Below, piece after piece: positions 1 to 11,614 of a stretch of DNA of 64,000 nt (positions within the stretch are counted from its first letter, which is position 1; the number at the start of each line of letters is the position of its first letter). The position numbers and the translations under genes are program-made. The stretch comes from Azorinus chamasolen (taxonomy: Eukaryota > Mollusca > Bivalvia > Cardiida > Solecurtidae), in assembly GCA_963576725.1 (NCBI GenBank), contig OY755241.1, positions 26,352,853-26,416,852 of the forward strand, in the 5' to 3' direction. The notes below the pieces were generated by a model that was given only the letters and a program-made list of their open reading frames with translations, did not search any database and was not told the DNA's origin.

Positions 1-3000
1 CCAAAAGTCTATGGAACTCAAGGAAACTCATCAGTATCGCTAGGGTAATATTTTCAATTAATTTAAGCCATGGGTTCACCCCCATACCTCATCTGGATCC
101 AGCCAAAAGTCCATGGAACTCAAGGAAACTCATCAGTATCGCTACGGTAATATTTTCAATTAATTTGAGCCATGGGTTCACCCCCATACCTCATCTGGAT
201 CCAGCCAAAAGTCAATGGAACTATAGGAAACTCATCAGTATCGTTACAGTGATATTTTCATTTAATTTGAGCCATGGGTTCACCCTCATACCTCATCTGG
301 ATGCAGACAAAAGTCCATGGAACTAAAGGAAACTAATCAGTATTGTTAGAGTGATATTTTCATTTAATTTGAGCCATGAGTTCACCCTCATACCTCATCT
401 GGATCCAGCCAAAAGTCCATGGAACTATAGGAAACTCATCAGTATCGCTACGGTAATATTTTCAATAAATTTGAGCCATCGGTTCACCCCCATACCTCAT
501 CTGGATCCAGCCAAAAGTCCATGGAACTAAAGGAAACTCATCAGTATTGTTAGAGTGATATTTTCATTTAATTTGAGCCATGGGTTCACCCTCATACCTC
601 ATCTGCATCCAGCCAAAAGTCCAGGGAACTCAAGGAAACTCATCAGTATCGCTACGGTAATATTTTCAATAAATTTGAGCCATGGGTTCACCCTCATACC
701 TCATCTGGATCAAGCCAAAAGTCCATGGAACTCAAGGAAACTCATCAGTATCGCTACGGTAATATTTTCAATACATTTGAGCCATGGGTTCACCCTCATA
801 TCTCATCTGGATCCAGACAAATGTCCATGGAACTCAAGGAAACTCATCAGTATCGTTACCGTGATATTTTCATTAAATTTGAGCCATGGGTTCACCCCCA
901 TACCTCATCTGGATCCAGCCAAAAGTATCCATGGAACTATAGGAAACTCATCAGTATCGTTAGAGTGATATTTTCATTTAATTTGAGCCATGGGTTCACC
1001 CTCATACCTCATCTGGATCCAGCCAAAAGTCCATGGAACTGAAGGAAACTCATCAGTATCGCTACGGTAATATTTTCAATACATTTGAGCCATGGGTTCA
1101 CCCTCATACCTCATCTGGATCCAGACAAATGTCCATGGAACTCAAGGAAACTCATCAGTTTCGCTAGGGTCATATTTTCAATTAATTTGAGCCATGGGTT
1201 CACCCCCATACCTCATCTGGATCCAGCCAAAAGTCCATGGAACTATAGGAAACTCATCAGTATCGTGACCGTGATATTTTCATTTAATTTGAGCCATGGG
1301 TTCACCCTCATACGCATCTAGCCAAAAGTCCATGGAACTGAAGGAAACTCATCAGTATCGCTACGGTAATATTTTCAATACATTTGAGCCATGGGTTCAC
1401 CCTCATACCTCATCTGGATCCAGACAAATGTCCATGGAACTATAGGAAACTCATCAGTATCGTTAGAGTGATATTTTCATTAAATTTGAGCCATGGGTTC
1501 ACCCCCATACCTCATCTGCATCAAGCCAAAAGTCCATGGAACTATAGGAAACTCATCAGTATTGTTAGAGTGATATTTTCATTTAATTTGAGCCATGGGT
1601 TCACCCTCATACCTCATCTGGATCCAGCCTAAAGTCCATGGAACTGAAGGAAACTCATCAGTATCGCTACGGTAATATTTTCCATAAATTTGAGCCATGG
1701 GTTCACCCTCATACCTCATCTGGATCCAGACAAAAGTCCATGGAACTCAAGGAAACTCATCAGTTTCGCTAGGGTAATATTTTCAATTAATTTGAGCCAT
1801 GGGTTCACCCCCATACCTCATCTGGATCAAGCCAAAAGTCCATGAAACTAAAGGAAACTCATCAGTATTGTTAGAGTGATATTTTCATTTAATTTGAGCC
1901 ATGAGTTCACCCTCATACCTCATCTGGATCCAGCCAAAAGTCTATGGAACTCAAGGAAACTCATCAGTATCGCTAGGGTAATATTTTCAATTAATTTAAG
2001 CCATGGGTTCACCCCCATACCTCATCTGGATCCAGCCAAAAGTCCATGGAACTCAAGGAAACTCATCAGTATCGCTACGGTAATATTTTCAATTAATTTG
2101 AGCCATGGGTTCACCCCCATACCTCATCTGGATCCAGCCAAAAGTCAATGGAACTATAGGAAACTCATCAGTATCGTTACAGTGATATTTTCATTTAATT
2201 TGAGCCATGGGTTCACCCTCATACCTCATCTGGATGCAGACAAAAGTCCATGGAACTAAAGGAAACTAATCAGTATTGTTAGAGTGATATTTTCATTTAA
2301 TTTGAGCCATGAGTTCACCCTCATACCTCATCTGGATCCAGCCAAAAGTCCATGGAACTATAGGAAACTCATCAGTATCGCTACGGTAATATTTTCAATA
2401 AATTTGAGCCATCGGTTCACCCCCATACCTCATCTGGATCCAGCCAAAAGTCCATGGAACTAAAGGAAACTCATCAGTATTGTTAGAGTGATATTTTCAT
2501 TTAATTTGAGCCATGGGTTCACCCTCATACCTCATCTGCATCCAGCCAAAAGTCCAGGGAACTCAAGGAAACTCATCAGTATCGCTACGGTAATATTTTC
2601 AATAAATTTGAGCCATGGGTTCACCCTCATACCTCATCTGGATCAAGCCAAAAGTCCATGGAACTCAAGGAAACTCATCAGTATCGCTACGGTAATATTT
2701 TCAATACATTTGAGCCATGGGTTCACCCTCATATCTCATCTGGATCCAGACAAATGTCCATGGAACTCAAGGAAACTCATCAGTATCGTTACCGTGATAT
2801 TTTCATTAAATTTGAGCCATGGGTTCACCCCCATACCTCATCTGGATCCAGCCAAAAGTATCCATGGAACTATAGGAAACTCATCAGTATCGTTAGAGTG
2901 ATATTTTCATTTAATTTGAGCCATGGGTTCACCCTCATACCTCATCTGGATCCAGCCAAAAGTCCATGGAACTGAAGGAAACTCATCAGTATCGCTACGG

Positions 3001-6000
3001 TAATATTTTCAATACATTTGAGCCATGGGTTCACCCTCATACCTCATCTGGATCCAGACAAATGTCCATGGAACTCAAGGAAACTCATCAGTTTCGCTAG
3101 GGTCATATTTTCAATTAATTTGAGCCATGGGTTCACCCCCATACCTCATCTGGATCCAGCCAAAAGTCCATGGAACTATAGGAAACTCATCAGTATCGTG
3201 ACCGTGATATTTTCATTTAATTTGAGCCATGGGTTCACCCTCATACCTCATCTGCATCTAGCCAAAAGTCCATGGAACTGAAGGAAACTCATCAGTATCG
3301 CTACGGTAATATTTTCAATACATTTGAGCCATGGGTTCACCCTCATACCTCATCTGGATCCAGACAAATGTCCATGGAACTATAGGAAACTCATCAGTAT
3401 CGTTAGAGTGATATTTTCATTAAATTTGAGCCATGGGTTCACCCCCATACCTCATCTGCATCAAGCCAAAAGTCCATGGAACTATAGGAAACTCATCAGT
3501 ATTGTTAGAGTGATATTTTCATTTAATTTGAGCCATGGGTTCACCCTCATACCTCATCTGGATCCAGCCTAAAGTCCATGGAACTGAAGGAAACTCATCA
3601 GTATCGCTACGGTAATATTTTCCATAAATTTGAGCCATGGGTTCACCCTCATACCTCATCTGGATCCAGACAAAAGTCCATGGAACTCAAGGAAACTCAT
3701 CAGTTTCGCTAGGGTAATATTTTCAATTAATTTGAGCCATGGGTTCACCCCCATACCTCATCTGGATCAAGCCAAAAGTCCATGAAACTAAAGGAAACTC
3801 ATCAGTATTGTTAGAGTGATATTTTCATTTAATTTGAGCCATGAGTTCACCCTCATACCTCATCTGGATCCAGCCAAAAGTCTATGGAACTCAAGGAAAC
3901 TCATCAGTATCGCTAGGGTAATATTTTCAATTAATTTAAGCCATGGGTTCACCCCCATACCTCATCTGGATCCAGCCAAAAGTCCATGGAACTCAAGGAA
4001 ACTCATCAGTATCGCTACGGTAATATTTTCAATTAATTTGAGCCATGGGTTCACCCCCATACCTCATCTGGATCCAGCCAAAAGTCAATGGAACTATAGG
4101 AAACTCATCAGTATCGTTACAGTGATATTTTCATTTAATTTGAGCCATGGGTTCACCCTCATACCTCATCTGGATGCAGACAAAAGTCCATGGAACTAAA
4201 GGAAACTAATCAGTATTGTTAGAGTGATATTTTCATTTAATTTGAGCCATGAGTTCACCCTCATACCTCATCTGGATCCAGCCAAAAGTCCATGGAACTA
4301 TAGGAAACTCATCAGTATCGCTACGGTAATATTTTCAATAAATTTGAGCCATCGGTTCACCCCCATACCTCATCTGGATCCAGACAAATGTCCATGGAAC
4401 TCAAGGAAACTCATCAGTATCGTTACCGTGATATTTTCATTAAATTTGAGCCATGGGTTCACCCCCATACCTCATCTGGATCCAGCCAAAAGTCCATGGA
4501 ACTCAAGGAAACTCATCAGTATCGCTACGGTAATATTTTCAATAAATTTGAGCCATGGGTTCACCCCCATACCTCATCTGCATCAAGCCAAAAGTCCATG
4601 GAACTATAGGAAACTCATCAGTATCGTTAGACTGATATTTTCATTTAATTTGAGCCATGGGTTCACCCTCATACCTCATCTGGATCCAGCCTAAAGTCCA
4701 TGGAACTGAAGGAAACTCATCAGTATCGCTACGGTCATATTTTCCATAAATTTGAGCCATGGGTTCACCCTCATACCTCATCTGGATCCAGACAAAAGTC
4801 CATGGAACTCAAGGAAACTCATCAGTTTCGCTAGGGTAATATTTTCAATTAATTTGAGCCATGGGTTCACCCCCATACCTCATCTGGATCCAGCCAAAAG
4901 TCCATGGAACTCAAGGAAACTCATCAGTTTCGCTAGGGTAATATTTTCAATTAATTTGAGCCATGGGTTCACCCCCATACCTCATCTGGATCCAGCCAAA
5001 AGTCCATGAAACTAAAGGAAACTCATCAGTATTGTTAGAGTGATATTTTCATTTAATTTGAGCCATGAGTTCACCCCCATACCTCATCTGGATCCAGCCA
5101 AAAGTCCATCGAACTATAGGAAACTCATCAGTATCGCTACGGTAATATTTTCAATTAATTTGAGCCATGGGTTCACCCCCATACCTCATCTGGATCCAGC
5201 CAAAAGTCCATGGAACTGAAGGAAACTCATCAGTATCGCTACGGTAATATTTTCAATACATTTGAGCCATGGGTTCACCCTCATACCTCATCTGGATCCA
5301 GACAAATGTCCATGGAACTCAAGGAAACTCATCAGTTTCGCTAGAGTCATATTTTCAATTAATTTGAGCCATGGGTTCACCCCCATACCTCATCTGGATC
5401 CAGCCAAAAGTCCATGGAACTATAGGAAACTCATCAGTATCGTGACCGTGATATTTTCATTTAATTTGAGCCATGGGTTCACCCTCATACCTCATCTGCA
5501 TCTAGCCAAAAGTCCATGGAACTGAAGGAAACTCATCAGTATCGCTACGGTAATATTTTCAATACATTTGAGCCATGGGTTCATCCCCATACTCATCAGT
5601 ATCGCTACGGTAATATTTTCAATAAATTTGAGCCATGGGTTCACCCCCATACCTCATCTGCATCAAGCCAAAAGTCCATGGAACTGAAGGAAACTCATCA
5701 GTATCGCTACGGTAATATTTTCAATACATTTGAGCCATGGGTTCACCCTCATACCTCATCTGGATCCAGACAAATGTCCATGGAACTGAAGGAAACTCAT
5801 CAGTATCGCTACGGTAATATTTTCAATACATTTGAGCCATGGGTTCACCCTCATACCTCATCTGGATCCAGACAAATGTCCATGGAACTCAAGGAAACTC
5901 ATCAGTTTCGCTAGGGTCATATTTTCAATTAATTTGAGCCATGGGTTCACCCCCATACCTCATCTGGATCCAGCCAAAAGTCCATGGAACTATAGGAAAC

Positions 6001-6938
6001 TCATCAGTATCGTTACCGTGATATTTTCATTTAATTTGAGCCATGGGTTCACCCTCATACCTCATCTGCATCCAGCCAAAAGTCCATGGAACTGAAGGAA
6101 ATTCATCAGTATCGCTACGGTAATATTTTCAATACATTTGAGCCATGGGTTCACCCTCATACCTCAACTGGATCCAGCCAAAAGTCCATGGAACTGAAGG
6201 AAACTCATCAGTATCGCTACGGTAATATTTTCAATACATTTGAGCCATGGGTTCACCTTCATACCTCAACTGGATCCAGCCAAAAGTCCATGAAACTAAA
6301 GGAAACTCATCCGTATTGTTAGAGTGATATTTTCATTTAATTTGAGCCATGAGTTCACCCCCATACCTCATCTGGATCCAGCCAAAAGTCCATGGAACTA
6401 TAGGAAACTCATCAGTATCGTTAGAGTGATATTTTCATTTAATTTGAGCCATGGGTTCACCCTCATACCTCATCTGGATCCAGCCAAAAGTCCATGGAAC
6501 CCAAGGAAACTCATCAGTATCGCTAATGTAATATTTTCAATACATTTGAGCCATGGGTTCACCCCCATCTGCATCAAGCCAAAAGTCCATGGAACTATAG
6601 GAAACTCATCAGTATTGTTAGAGTGATATTTTCATTTAATTTGAGCCATGAGTTCACCCTCATACCTCATCTCGATCCAGCCAAAAGTCTATGGAACTCA
6701 AGGAAACTCACCAGTATCGCTACGGTAATATTTTCAATACATTTGAGCCATGGGTTCACCCTCATACCTCATCTGGATCCAGACAAATGTCCATGGAACT
6801 CAAGGAAACTCATCAGTATCGCTAGGGTAATATTTCCAATTAATTTGAGCCATGGGTTCACCCCCATACCTCATCTGGATCCAGCCAAAAGTCCATGGAA
6901 CTATAGAAAACTCATCAGTATCGCTACGGTAATATTTT
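1..6938. repeat. Satellite array, 102-bp monomer in a 1.94-kb higher-order repeat
   Basis: About 68 head-to-tail copies of a 102-bp unit; each carries GCCATGGGTTCACCC, CTCATCAGTATCG and CATCTGGATCCAGCC. Variants (GGTAATATTTTCAAT versus GTGATATTTTCATTT; CTCAAGG versus CTATAGG) recur in a fixed order. The block starting at 1 repeats at 1934 and again at 3874, giving a higher-order unit of 19 monomers (19 x 102 + 2 = 1940 bp). The first copy is 7 bp shorter because of a deletion near 1313. After about 4380 the order breaks up through loss and reshuffling of monomers, with one short monomer near 5590. The array runs off the left edge and ends inside a monomer at 6938. 102 is divisible by three, so accidental ORFs of 34-residue repeats arise; I do not consider them genes. 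Confidence 0.95.
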
Positions 6939-7179
6939 CTGTAATAGCTTTATGGGTGGCACATGCAAATGAGACGCTCAAAAAGCAGGTCAATTGGTCA
7001 CTTAAGTTGAATAGTGACCATTCTTCTATATCCTTTAACCCATTCCCTTATATTGAGGCCTTTGTAAAGTCACTTTTCAAACTCTTGTGATAAATGGAGC
7101 AGTCAACGTCTACGACCCAGTGGTCACAAAAGTTCAAGGTTTCTTAACAGACGAGCAGAAAATGAAACCAGGAACTTAC

Positions 7180-7535
7180 AGGTGTGGAAGCAGAGTCCAT
7201 TTCAGCAAGAGTCTTCATTTTCGCCATCATTGCAGTTTTGATCTTGAAAAGTCCAGTTTCTTAATCACAGAAACGTATGACTGTTTTCTGATGATTACTT
7301 CTTTCCCAGTACCTCTCGGTTTGACAACACAGTCCGAGATTTTAACTGGTGTGTGAGCCGTTTCAGCGGACCTCAAAACAAACCTCAAGAACTGATCATG
7401 TCAAACTTGGATGGTTCCATTGAAATATCTCGTGTTTGATTTGGCAGCGGTTGTTACATCTGTAACGTTGTGCACAAACCCTCTAACACCACTTTTAGAA
7501 TCTTCTTGATCGAACTTTCGTTTGAACAGTCACGT
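7180..7535 (-). pseudogene. Decayed exon of an OB-fold-like protein (tentative)
   Basis: Read on the minus strand from about 7535, one frame stays coding-like: GFVHNVTDVTTAAKSNTRYF, then NGTIQ, a TGA stop, then a long stretch including AETAHTPVKISDCV and KPRGTGKEVIIRKQSYVSV. A change of frame near 7245 continues with FKIKTAMMAKMKTLAEMDS and then a canonical donor GTAAGT at about 7178. The layout (beta-rich start, 'RYFN.T.Q' motif) recalls OB-fold-like proteins I have seen predicted in molluscs and cnidarians. That recognition is from memory and the function is unknown. One stop and at least one frameshift make it a pseudogene, or an exon with errors. It lies just beyond the satellite. Confidence 0.4.
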
Positions 7536-7615
7536 GACTTGAACACTTCAGTGACAGATTTGAATTAGAACATGAATGAACGAAATGGTGGCAATCATGT
7601 GCATATGATAAATTT

Positions 7616-7738
7616 GCCGTGGTTCTGAGGCTTAATTGTCACAGGGGAAGTTTTTGTTTATTTGACAGATATTACCCCCTCTGCCAAGAACTAAAAGGAA
7701 GGCAGGTCGGTGGTTTTGATCTAATGCGCTGTCATTAG
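7616..7738 (+). repeat. Dispersed repeat Z (SINE-like?)
   Basis: A segment from GTGGTTCTGAGGCTTAATTG to GGTCGGTGGTTTTGATC is repeated at 10881-10997 (continuing at 11203). A shorter reverse-complement match lies near 35765-35810. The motif GGTTTTGATCC is one base longer than a pol III B box, so a tRNA-derived SINE is possible, but no A box was identified. Confidence 0.5.
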
Positions 7739-7787
7739 TTTCTGAGTATTAATATAAACAGTTCCTGGGTGTACACACGTGATTTAA

Positions 7788-8399
7788 CCCATTAGTTCAG
7801 CAAATTCTTCTTAAACACCATAAATTATCTCTGTCAAACAATATTGTTTTCTGTTGGCTACCTAGTCATGTTGGAATTCGGGGAAATAAAGAGGCAGATA
7901 AAACGGCCAAGTCATCCCTGAATCTGAATGAGGCAGTTTTCAAAATACCATATACTGATTTTAAACCATTGATTAAACAGCATACATGTTCAAAATGGCA
8001 GGTTCATCCAAATTCATCCAGAATGTGTCTTCTGTCAAGAACCATACACAGTAAAACATTTTTTGATTGAATGTATTGACCTTTCTATAATAAGACAAAT
8101 ACTTTTCTGTTGATTCTATGCAACAGTTATTTAATACAGTTCCGTACGAGAATATAATTTCGTTTTTGAAAGAGACTGGTCTTTATTCTAAAATATAAAT
8201 ATGTTTAACCAGTTCTATTATTATTATTTTATTTCTGTATTCCTTTCTACATTTCCATCTTCGTATATTTTAATGATTTACATACTCGTTGATCGAGATT
8301 TTTATTGATTTTCATCGTTTCATCATAATTTTCGTCATTGGCGCTATATGGCCTACTTAGTGTCGCGTTGCCATAAAACCCAACTCACTCGCTCACTCG
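7788..8399 (+). mobile_element. LINE-B 3' fragment (B1) with 10-bp TSD
   Basis: 5'-truncated copy of the second LINE family. It encodes the end of the RNase H domain (WLPSHVGIRGNKEADKTAKS), then jumps by internal deletion to the C-terminal knuckle (CVFCQEPYTVKHFLIEC). The 3' UTR ends in CCCAACTCACTCGCTCACTC. The flanking direct repeat CGTGATTTAA at 7778-7787 and 8400-8409 marks a target-primed insertion. Non-functional. Confidence 0.88.
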
Positions 8400-8460
8400 C
8401 GTGATTTAAAACCAACATAAATGCATCATATCTGTTTAATATGGACGTTTATACTGAAAT

Positions 8461-8486
8461 ACCCCCCCCCCACACACACACACACC
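8461..8486. repeat. Poly-C followed by (CA)n microsatellite
   Basis: A run of C followed by about seven CA units. Simple sequence with no further feature. The region 8487-8743 is AT-rich and shows nothing recognisable. Confidence 0.9.
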
Positions 8487-8751
8487 TATCTTATATAAAG
8501 AACATGTGTGTGAAAATCTCGTAGTTGAATGACATGAACATGCTTTAAAATGATATAGTTTTAAGTTACACATATAATATAAGTATAAGAGTATAAGTAA
8601 TTCATATTTCTTGAAACAAGTGAAAATAACTTTTTCCATTGAAAGGGACCACATTTATTGAACACAGTATCTAAAATTTTAAAAGGGATATATTTCGTAA
8701 ACAGATTCAGCAATGTAAGTCATCAAGTATTATACTTACTAAAGTAGTGTG

Positions 8752-9165
8752 TAAAAGGAACGTTAATCTAGTTATTATACAATGTGTTCTTTTTAGTAAT
8801 TTACACTAATTATAACTTAAACAAATCAAAAATAAATGTATTTTAATACAAACTACATGTATCTGTCTTTTACAAATATATAATCGTATTGCTTATTTAT
8901 AATTCATAAAAAACATAAAAAATTCTATACATAAATATCAATTTTCATGTAAATGCACAGAAATCATTAGCTTACATAATTATATTACAGATTTGTTAAG
9001 TTAAAAAATCGGTTCAAATAAATATTACTCTTTATTTAAATGCACAGAAACTTTATCGTAAATATATTAAATCTTCAAGTTTTTCTATCCATATTATTGC
9101 ATATCACCGGGTCAATTTCATCTTCCGTAGTTTAACTACTCCCTTTCCAACATAAATCTGATAAA
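8752..9165 (+). repeat. AT-rich dispersed repeat, copy 1 of 2
   Basis: Closely matches 25316-25624 in the same orientation. Shared landmarks include TATACAATGTGTTCTTTTTAG, AACTACATGTATCTGTC, AAAAAATCGGTTCAAATAAA and AAATCTGATAA. Indels are the main difference. No coding potential. The copy is interrupted at 9165 by repeat F1. Confidence 0.85.
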
Positions 9166-9258
9166 TGGAAAAGTAGTAAAGTCAAGCAGGCAAAGCCACA
9201 TGCAAGACGCAACCACCACCAAAACACCGATAGACAGCATGACACACACACACAACAA
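9166..9258 (+). repeat. Repeat F1, truncated copy
   Basis: Starts with TGGAAAAGTAGTAAAGTCAA, the same left end as the copies at 30003 and 32975. It stops after the ACACAC tract at about 9258. It sits directly against the AT-rich repeat, which it may have been inserted into. Confidence 0.75.
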
Positions 9259-9346
9259 TTTGGCTCTTTATGACCATCTACATTATTTATTCGGCTCTAT
9301 ATGACCATCAGTGTCGATGGGCCATACAACACCATTCATTCATTCA
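9259..9346 (+). mobile_element. LINE-A 3' tail fragment
   Basis: Contains CATTATTTATTCGGCTCTAT, GTGTCGATGGGCC and the terminal (ATTC)n of LINE-A. A second partial copy of the GGCTCT.TATGACCATC motif at 9262-9281 suggests two overlapping tail insertions. Confidence 0.8.
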
Positions 9347-9486
9347 TAGATTTTATCAGCCTCTTCGTCTATTGACTTAAGACAGGAAAAGGGTAAAGAC
9401 GATAAACAAGATAACATAGAATGTTTACCAGTTTGTTTTAGAATAGTATATTAATCATGAATAGACATATTACGACGTAATTTACG

Positions 9487-9815
9487 CTTAATATTACCAT
9501 TTATACGTCTGCCATGTGATCTACTTTTAAGTTTTCGAATAGAAAATTAGAGAAAATATAGAATCGCTGGTGCACAACTTCAGATGGTGCCAAACAATCT
9601 TGCAAAATTTGAAAAATTGTTCCAATTAAGGATGACAACATTCCATCTATATAGACGGACATAGTGAGTGATTCCAGGAACTGCAGTGTTTCCGCGAGAG
9701 TGCGTTTTTGGCACACTTTTTTCGGCCTCGACGCAATGAAATTCGGACTGCGTTTTCCGTGACGCAGGAATTTTTCGGCGACGAATTATTCAAAGTCGCG
9801 AATTCCGTGTCCCAT
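9487..9815 (-). other. Possible coding remnant, unidentified
   Basis: A minus-strand frame is open from about 9795 to a stop near 9501 (about 95 codons). Its residues look protein-like, for example RHGKRSPNFIASRPKK, QKRTLAETLQFLESLTMSV and LAPSEVVHQRFYIFSNF. The upstream DNA (9715-9850) is more CpG-rich than its surroundings. An in-frame TAA precedes it at about 9795. No family is recognised. It could be an exon, a transposase remnant, or chance. Confidence 0.25.
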
Positions 9816-9984
9816 TGTACCGGGTTTTAGTCGTGCCCAACCCGTTCCGGGTCAGTAGACGTTTATTCATTATCAAGGACATACATGTAATTATAAGCGC
9901 CTAGGCGAGTGTGTTGATAGTCATATTCCGCGAAAAGAAATACACACAATATCTGCTCCTTGACAGCCTTCTTTCGGGAAGATC

Positions 9985-10385
9985 TTGTCACATAGATAAT
10001 TATTGTGATAAAAGAGATGATTTACCCGCTGAAATTGGGGCTAGTTCCCCGACCAAATCTACTTCAACTGATAAATTGCCGAGTTCGGCGAGTGAAAAGT
10101 CAGTGAGTGAAAAGTCCGTCACCATGTCTGAAAAAGCAACCCTAATTTGTCTAAACAGGAAATTCACCAGGAATGGCTGAATGAAAAATCATGGCTTTCT
10201 TACGACTGTAATTAATTGACTTGTAAGTTATGCACCAATGAGTGGAAAGACAATCCATTAACAATATGGCTGCACCAACTTTCACCACTCAACTCTTTGT
10301 TTGACATTTATGATTTAGCCTCAAAGAGTCATTCTGCTTTAACCATCTGTCTTGAATAGTGAAAGCAATCTGTAGAGGAAAGGGT
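9985..10385 (+). pseudogene. Decayed TTF-type / hAT-derived zinc-finger coding remnant
   Basis: Opens with a Ser/Lys-rich stretch (ASSPTKSTSTDKLPSSASEK). After a frameshift near 10140 it reads EIHQEWLNEKSWLSYD, a stop codon, then CKLC. Another frame gives GCTNFHHSTL and then DLASKSHSA. The order 'QEWL..WL.YD...CKLC...NF..STL..H..S..H' is the signature I associate with N-terminal TTF-type zinc fingers of hAT-derived (KIAA1586-like) proteins. At least three frame changes and one stop make it non-functional. Family recognition is from memory. Confidence 0.5.
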
Positions 10386-10401
10386 TATGGTTAAATAACT
10401 A

Positions 10402-10784
10402 TGTATGCATACCTTCTCTTGAGTCAACAGGTAAACACGTCACGTCCACCATTTTCTAGGGAAAACCTATCCCTATCGATAGGATTTCCTCTTGCGTCTC
10501 CTATCGCAAAGTTGAATTTGCTTTGTTTACCAATTGAACTTTTCCCATTTGGGAAGAAACAGTTCTTCAGTTTGTTCAACAATTCATCATAGGTAATGGA
10601 TGTCAGCACCTCCACAATACGTATTCCTCCAACCTTCTGAGTCCTTAGTGAAACATATTTTTTCTGGGTTTATAGGGTTTATATTGAAGTTCATCCATCC
10701 CATACTGATCTTCTGACTCATGCGTTCCTTTTTCTGAAATAAAACAAACTGATTCACCATTCTATGAATATATGTCAAAATCAA
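10402..10784 (-). pseudogene. Broken exon with FFPNGKSS-type motif (uncharacterised animal family)
   Basis: Minus-strand pieces in order: ISMGWMNFN near 10690, frameshift, KYVSLRTQKVGGIRIVEV, TYDELLNKLKNCFFPNGKSS, FNFAIGDARGNPI, FSLENGG, a frame change, then RVYLLTQEK followed by a GTATGC donor at about 10407. The pattern 'IGW..F....YV.VR...GG.R.V......LFFP.GKS.FG......LG.......S.E.....R.YLLT' matches an uncharacterised family I recall from molluscs and cnidarians. Its function is unknown. Two frameshifts indicate decay. Confidence 0.45.
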
Positions 10785-10880
10785 GATGTCACTTCTCTAA
10801 CATAAAATTTTGTTCTTGAAGAACTGTGTATTTGATATTGGATTGGCTTAGTCTCATATTTTTGGTCCCAGAGACCTTCC

Positions 10881-10997
10881 TACCTTGCCGTGGTTCTGGG
10901 GCTTAATTGTCACAGGGGATGTTTTTGTTTATTTGACAGAGATTATCCCCTCTGCCAAGAACTAAAAGGAAGGCAGGTCGGTGGTTTTGATCCCATG
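10881..10997 (+). repeat. Dispersed repeat Z, copy 2
   Basis: Same sequence as 7616-7738, from the cytosine-rich start through GGTCGGTGGTTTTGATCC. It is split by a LINE-A tail: the expected continuation CATGCGCTG resumes at 11198 after the target-site duplication. Confidence 0.6.
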
Positions 10998-11190
10998 TAT
11001 ATTTTTAGAATGTCGATTATGTTTTGTCCTTATTTTATTTACAATCCTGTTGATCGGGACTGACATTTACATAATCTAGTGAGATTGTCTTTATTTGTTT
11101 TCATCATATGGTTTTATTTACATTATTTATTCGGCTCTATATGACCATCAGTGTCGATGGGCCGTAAAACACCATTCATTCATTCATTCA
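10998..11190 (+). mobile_element. LINE-A 3' UTR insertion with 12-bp TSD
   Basis: 193 bp of LINE-A 3' UTR, from TATATTTTTAGAATGTCG to the (ATTC)n tail. It is flanked by TTTGATCCCATG at 10986-10997 and 11191-11202. No coding sequence. It lies inside repeat Z. Confidence 0.88.
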
Positions 11191-11254
11191 TTTGATCCCA
11201 TGCGCTGCTTATCAACGAATGAGATAAGCCGAAATCATCTTCCTGATCATACCT

Positions 11255-11310
11255 CGTCATCTCATCATTCATCGGCGCTATATGACCTATTCAGTGCCGC
11301 AGTGCCGTAC
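11255..11310 (+). mobile_element. Degenerate LINE-B tail
   Basis: CGGCGCTATATGACCTATTC and the following CAGTGCCG resemble the LINE-B 3' UTR end, but the ACTC repeats are lost. Confidence 0.45.
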
Positions 11311-11438
11311 ACTCATATTTTTGGCAATACTTTTATATAATTATTTTTAATCTAGTCCAAACCTAAAGTCATCCCATCTAGACAGTTTTATTAGGTGTCA
11401 TATACTAGGGTTTAGACAATAAACAAGCAGTGTGTTTG

Positions 11439-11566
11439 ATGATTTACATACTCGTTGATCGAGATGTTTTATTGATTTTCATCGTTTCATCATAATTTTC
11501 GTCATTGGCGCTATATAACCTACTTAGTGTCGCGGTGCCGTAAAACCCAACTCACTCACTCACTCT
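11439..11566 (+). mobile_element. LINE-B 3' tail insertion with ~48-bp TSD
   Basis: 128 bp of LINE-B 3' UTR (TTTACATACTCGTTGATCGA to ACTCACTCACTC). It lies between direct repeats at 11390-11438 and 11567-11614 (ATTAGGTGTCATATACTAGG ... CAGTGTGTTTG), which differ by one indel. The duplication is much longer than the 8-12 bp seen at other copies. Confidence 0.87.
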
Positions 11567-11614
11567 ATTAGGTGTCATATACTAGGGTTTAGAAATAAAC
11601 AAGCAGTGTGTTTG

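Noticed and set aside
555..6322. Many ORFs of 70-156 codons across the satellite
   Set aside because: They are frames through 102-bp satellite monomers with changing stops and no start context; the repeat explains them.
1..6938. CRISPR-like array
   Set aside because: Contiguous 102-bp monomers without alternating repeats and unique spacers, in a eukaryotic context.
6939..7356. Plus-strand ORF 7087-7356 as a gene
   Set aside because: Opposite to the more convincing minus-strand coding remnant; composition not protein-like.
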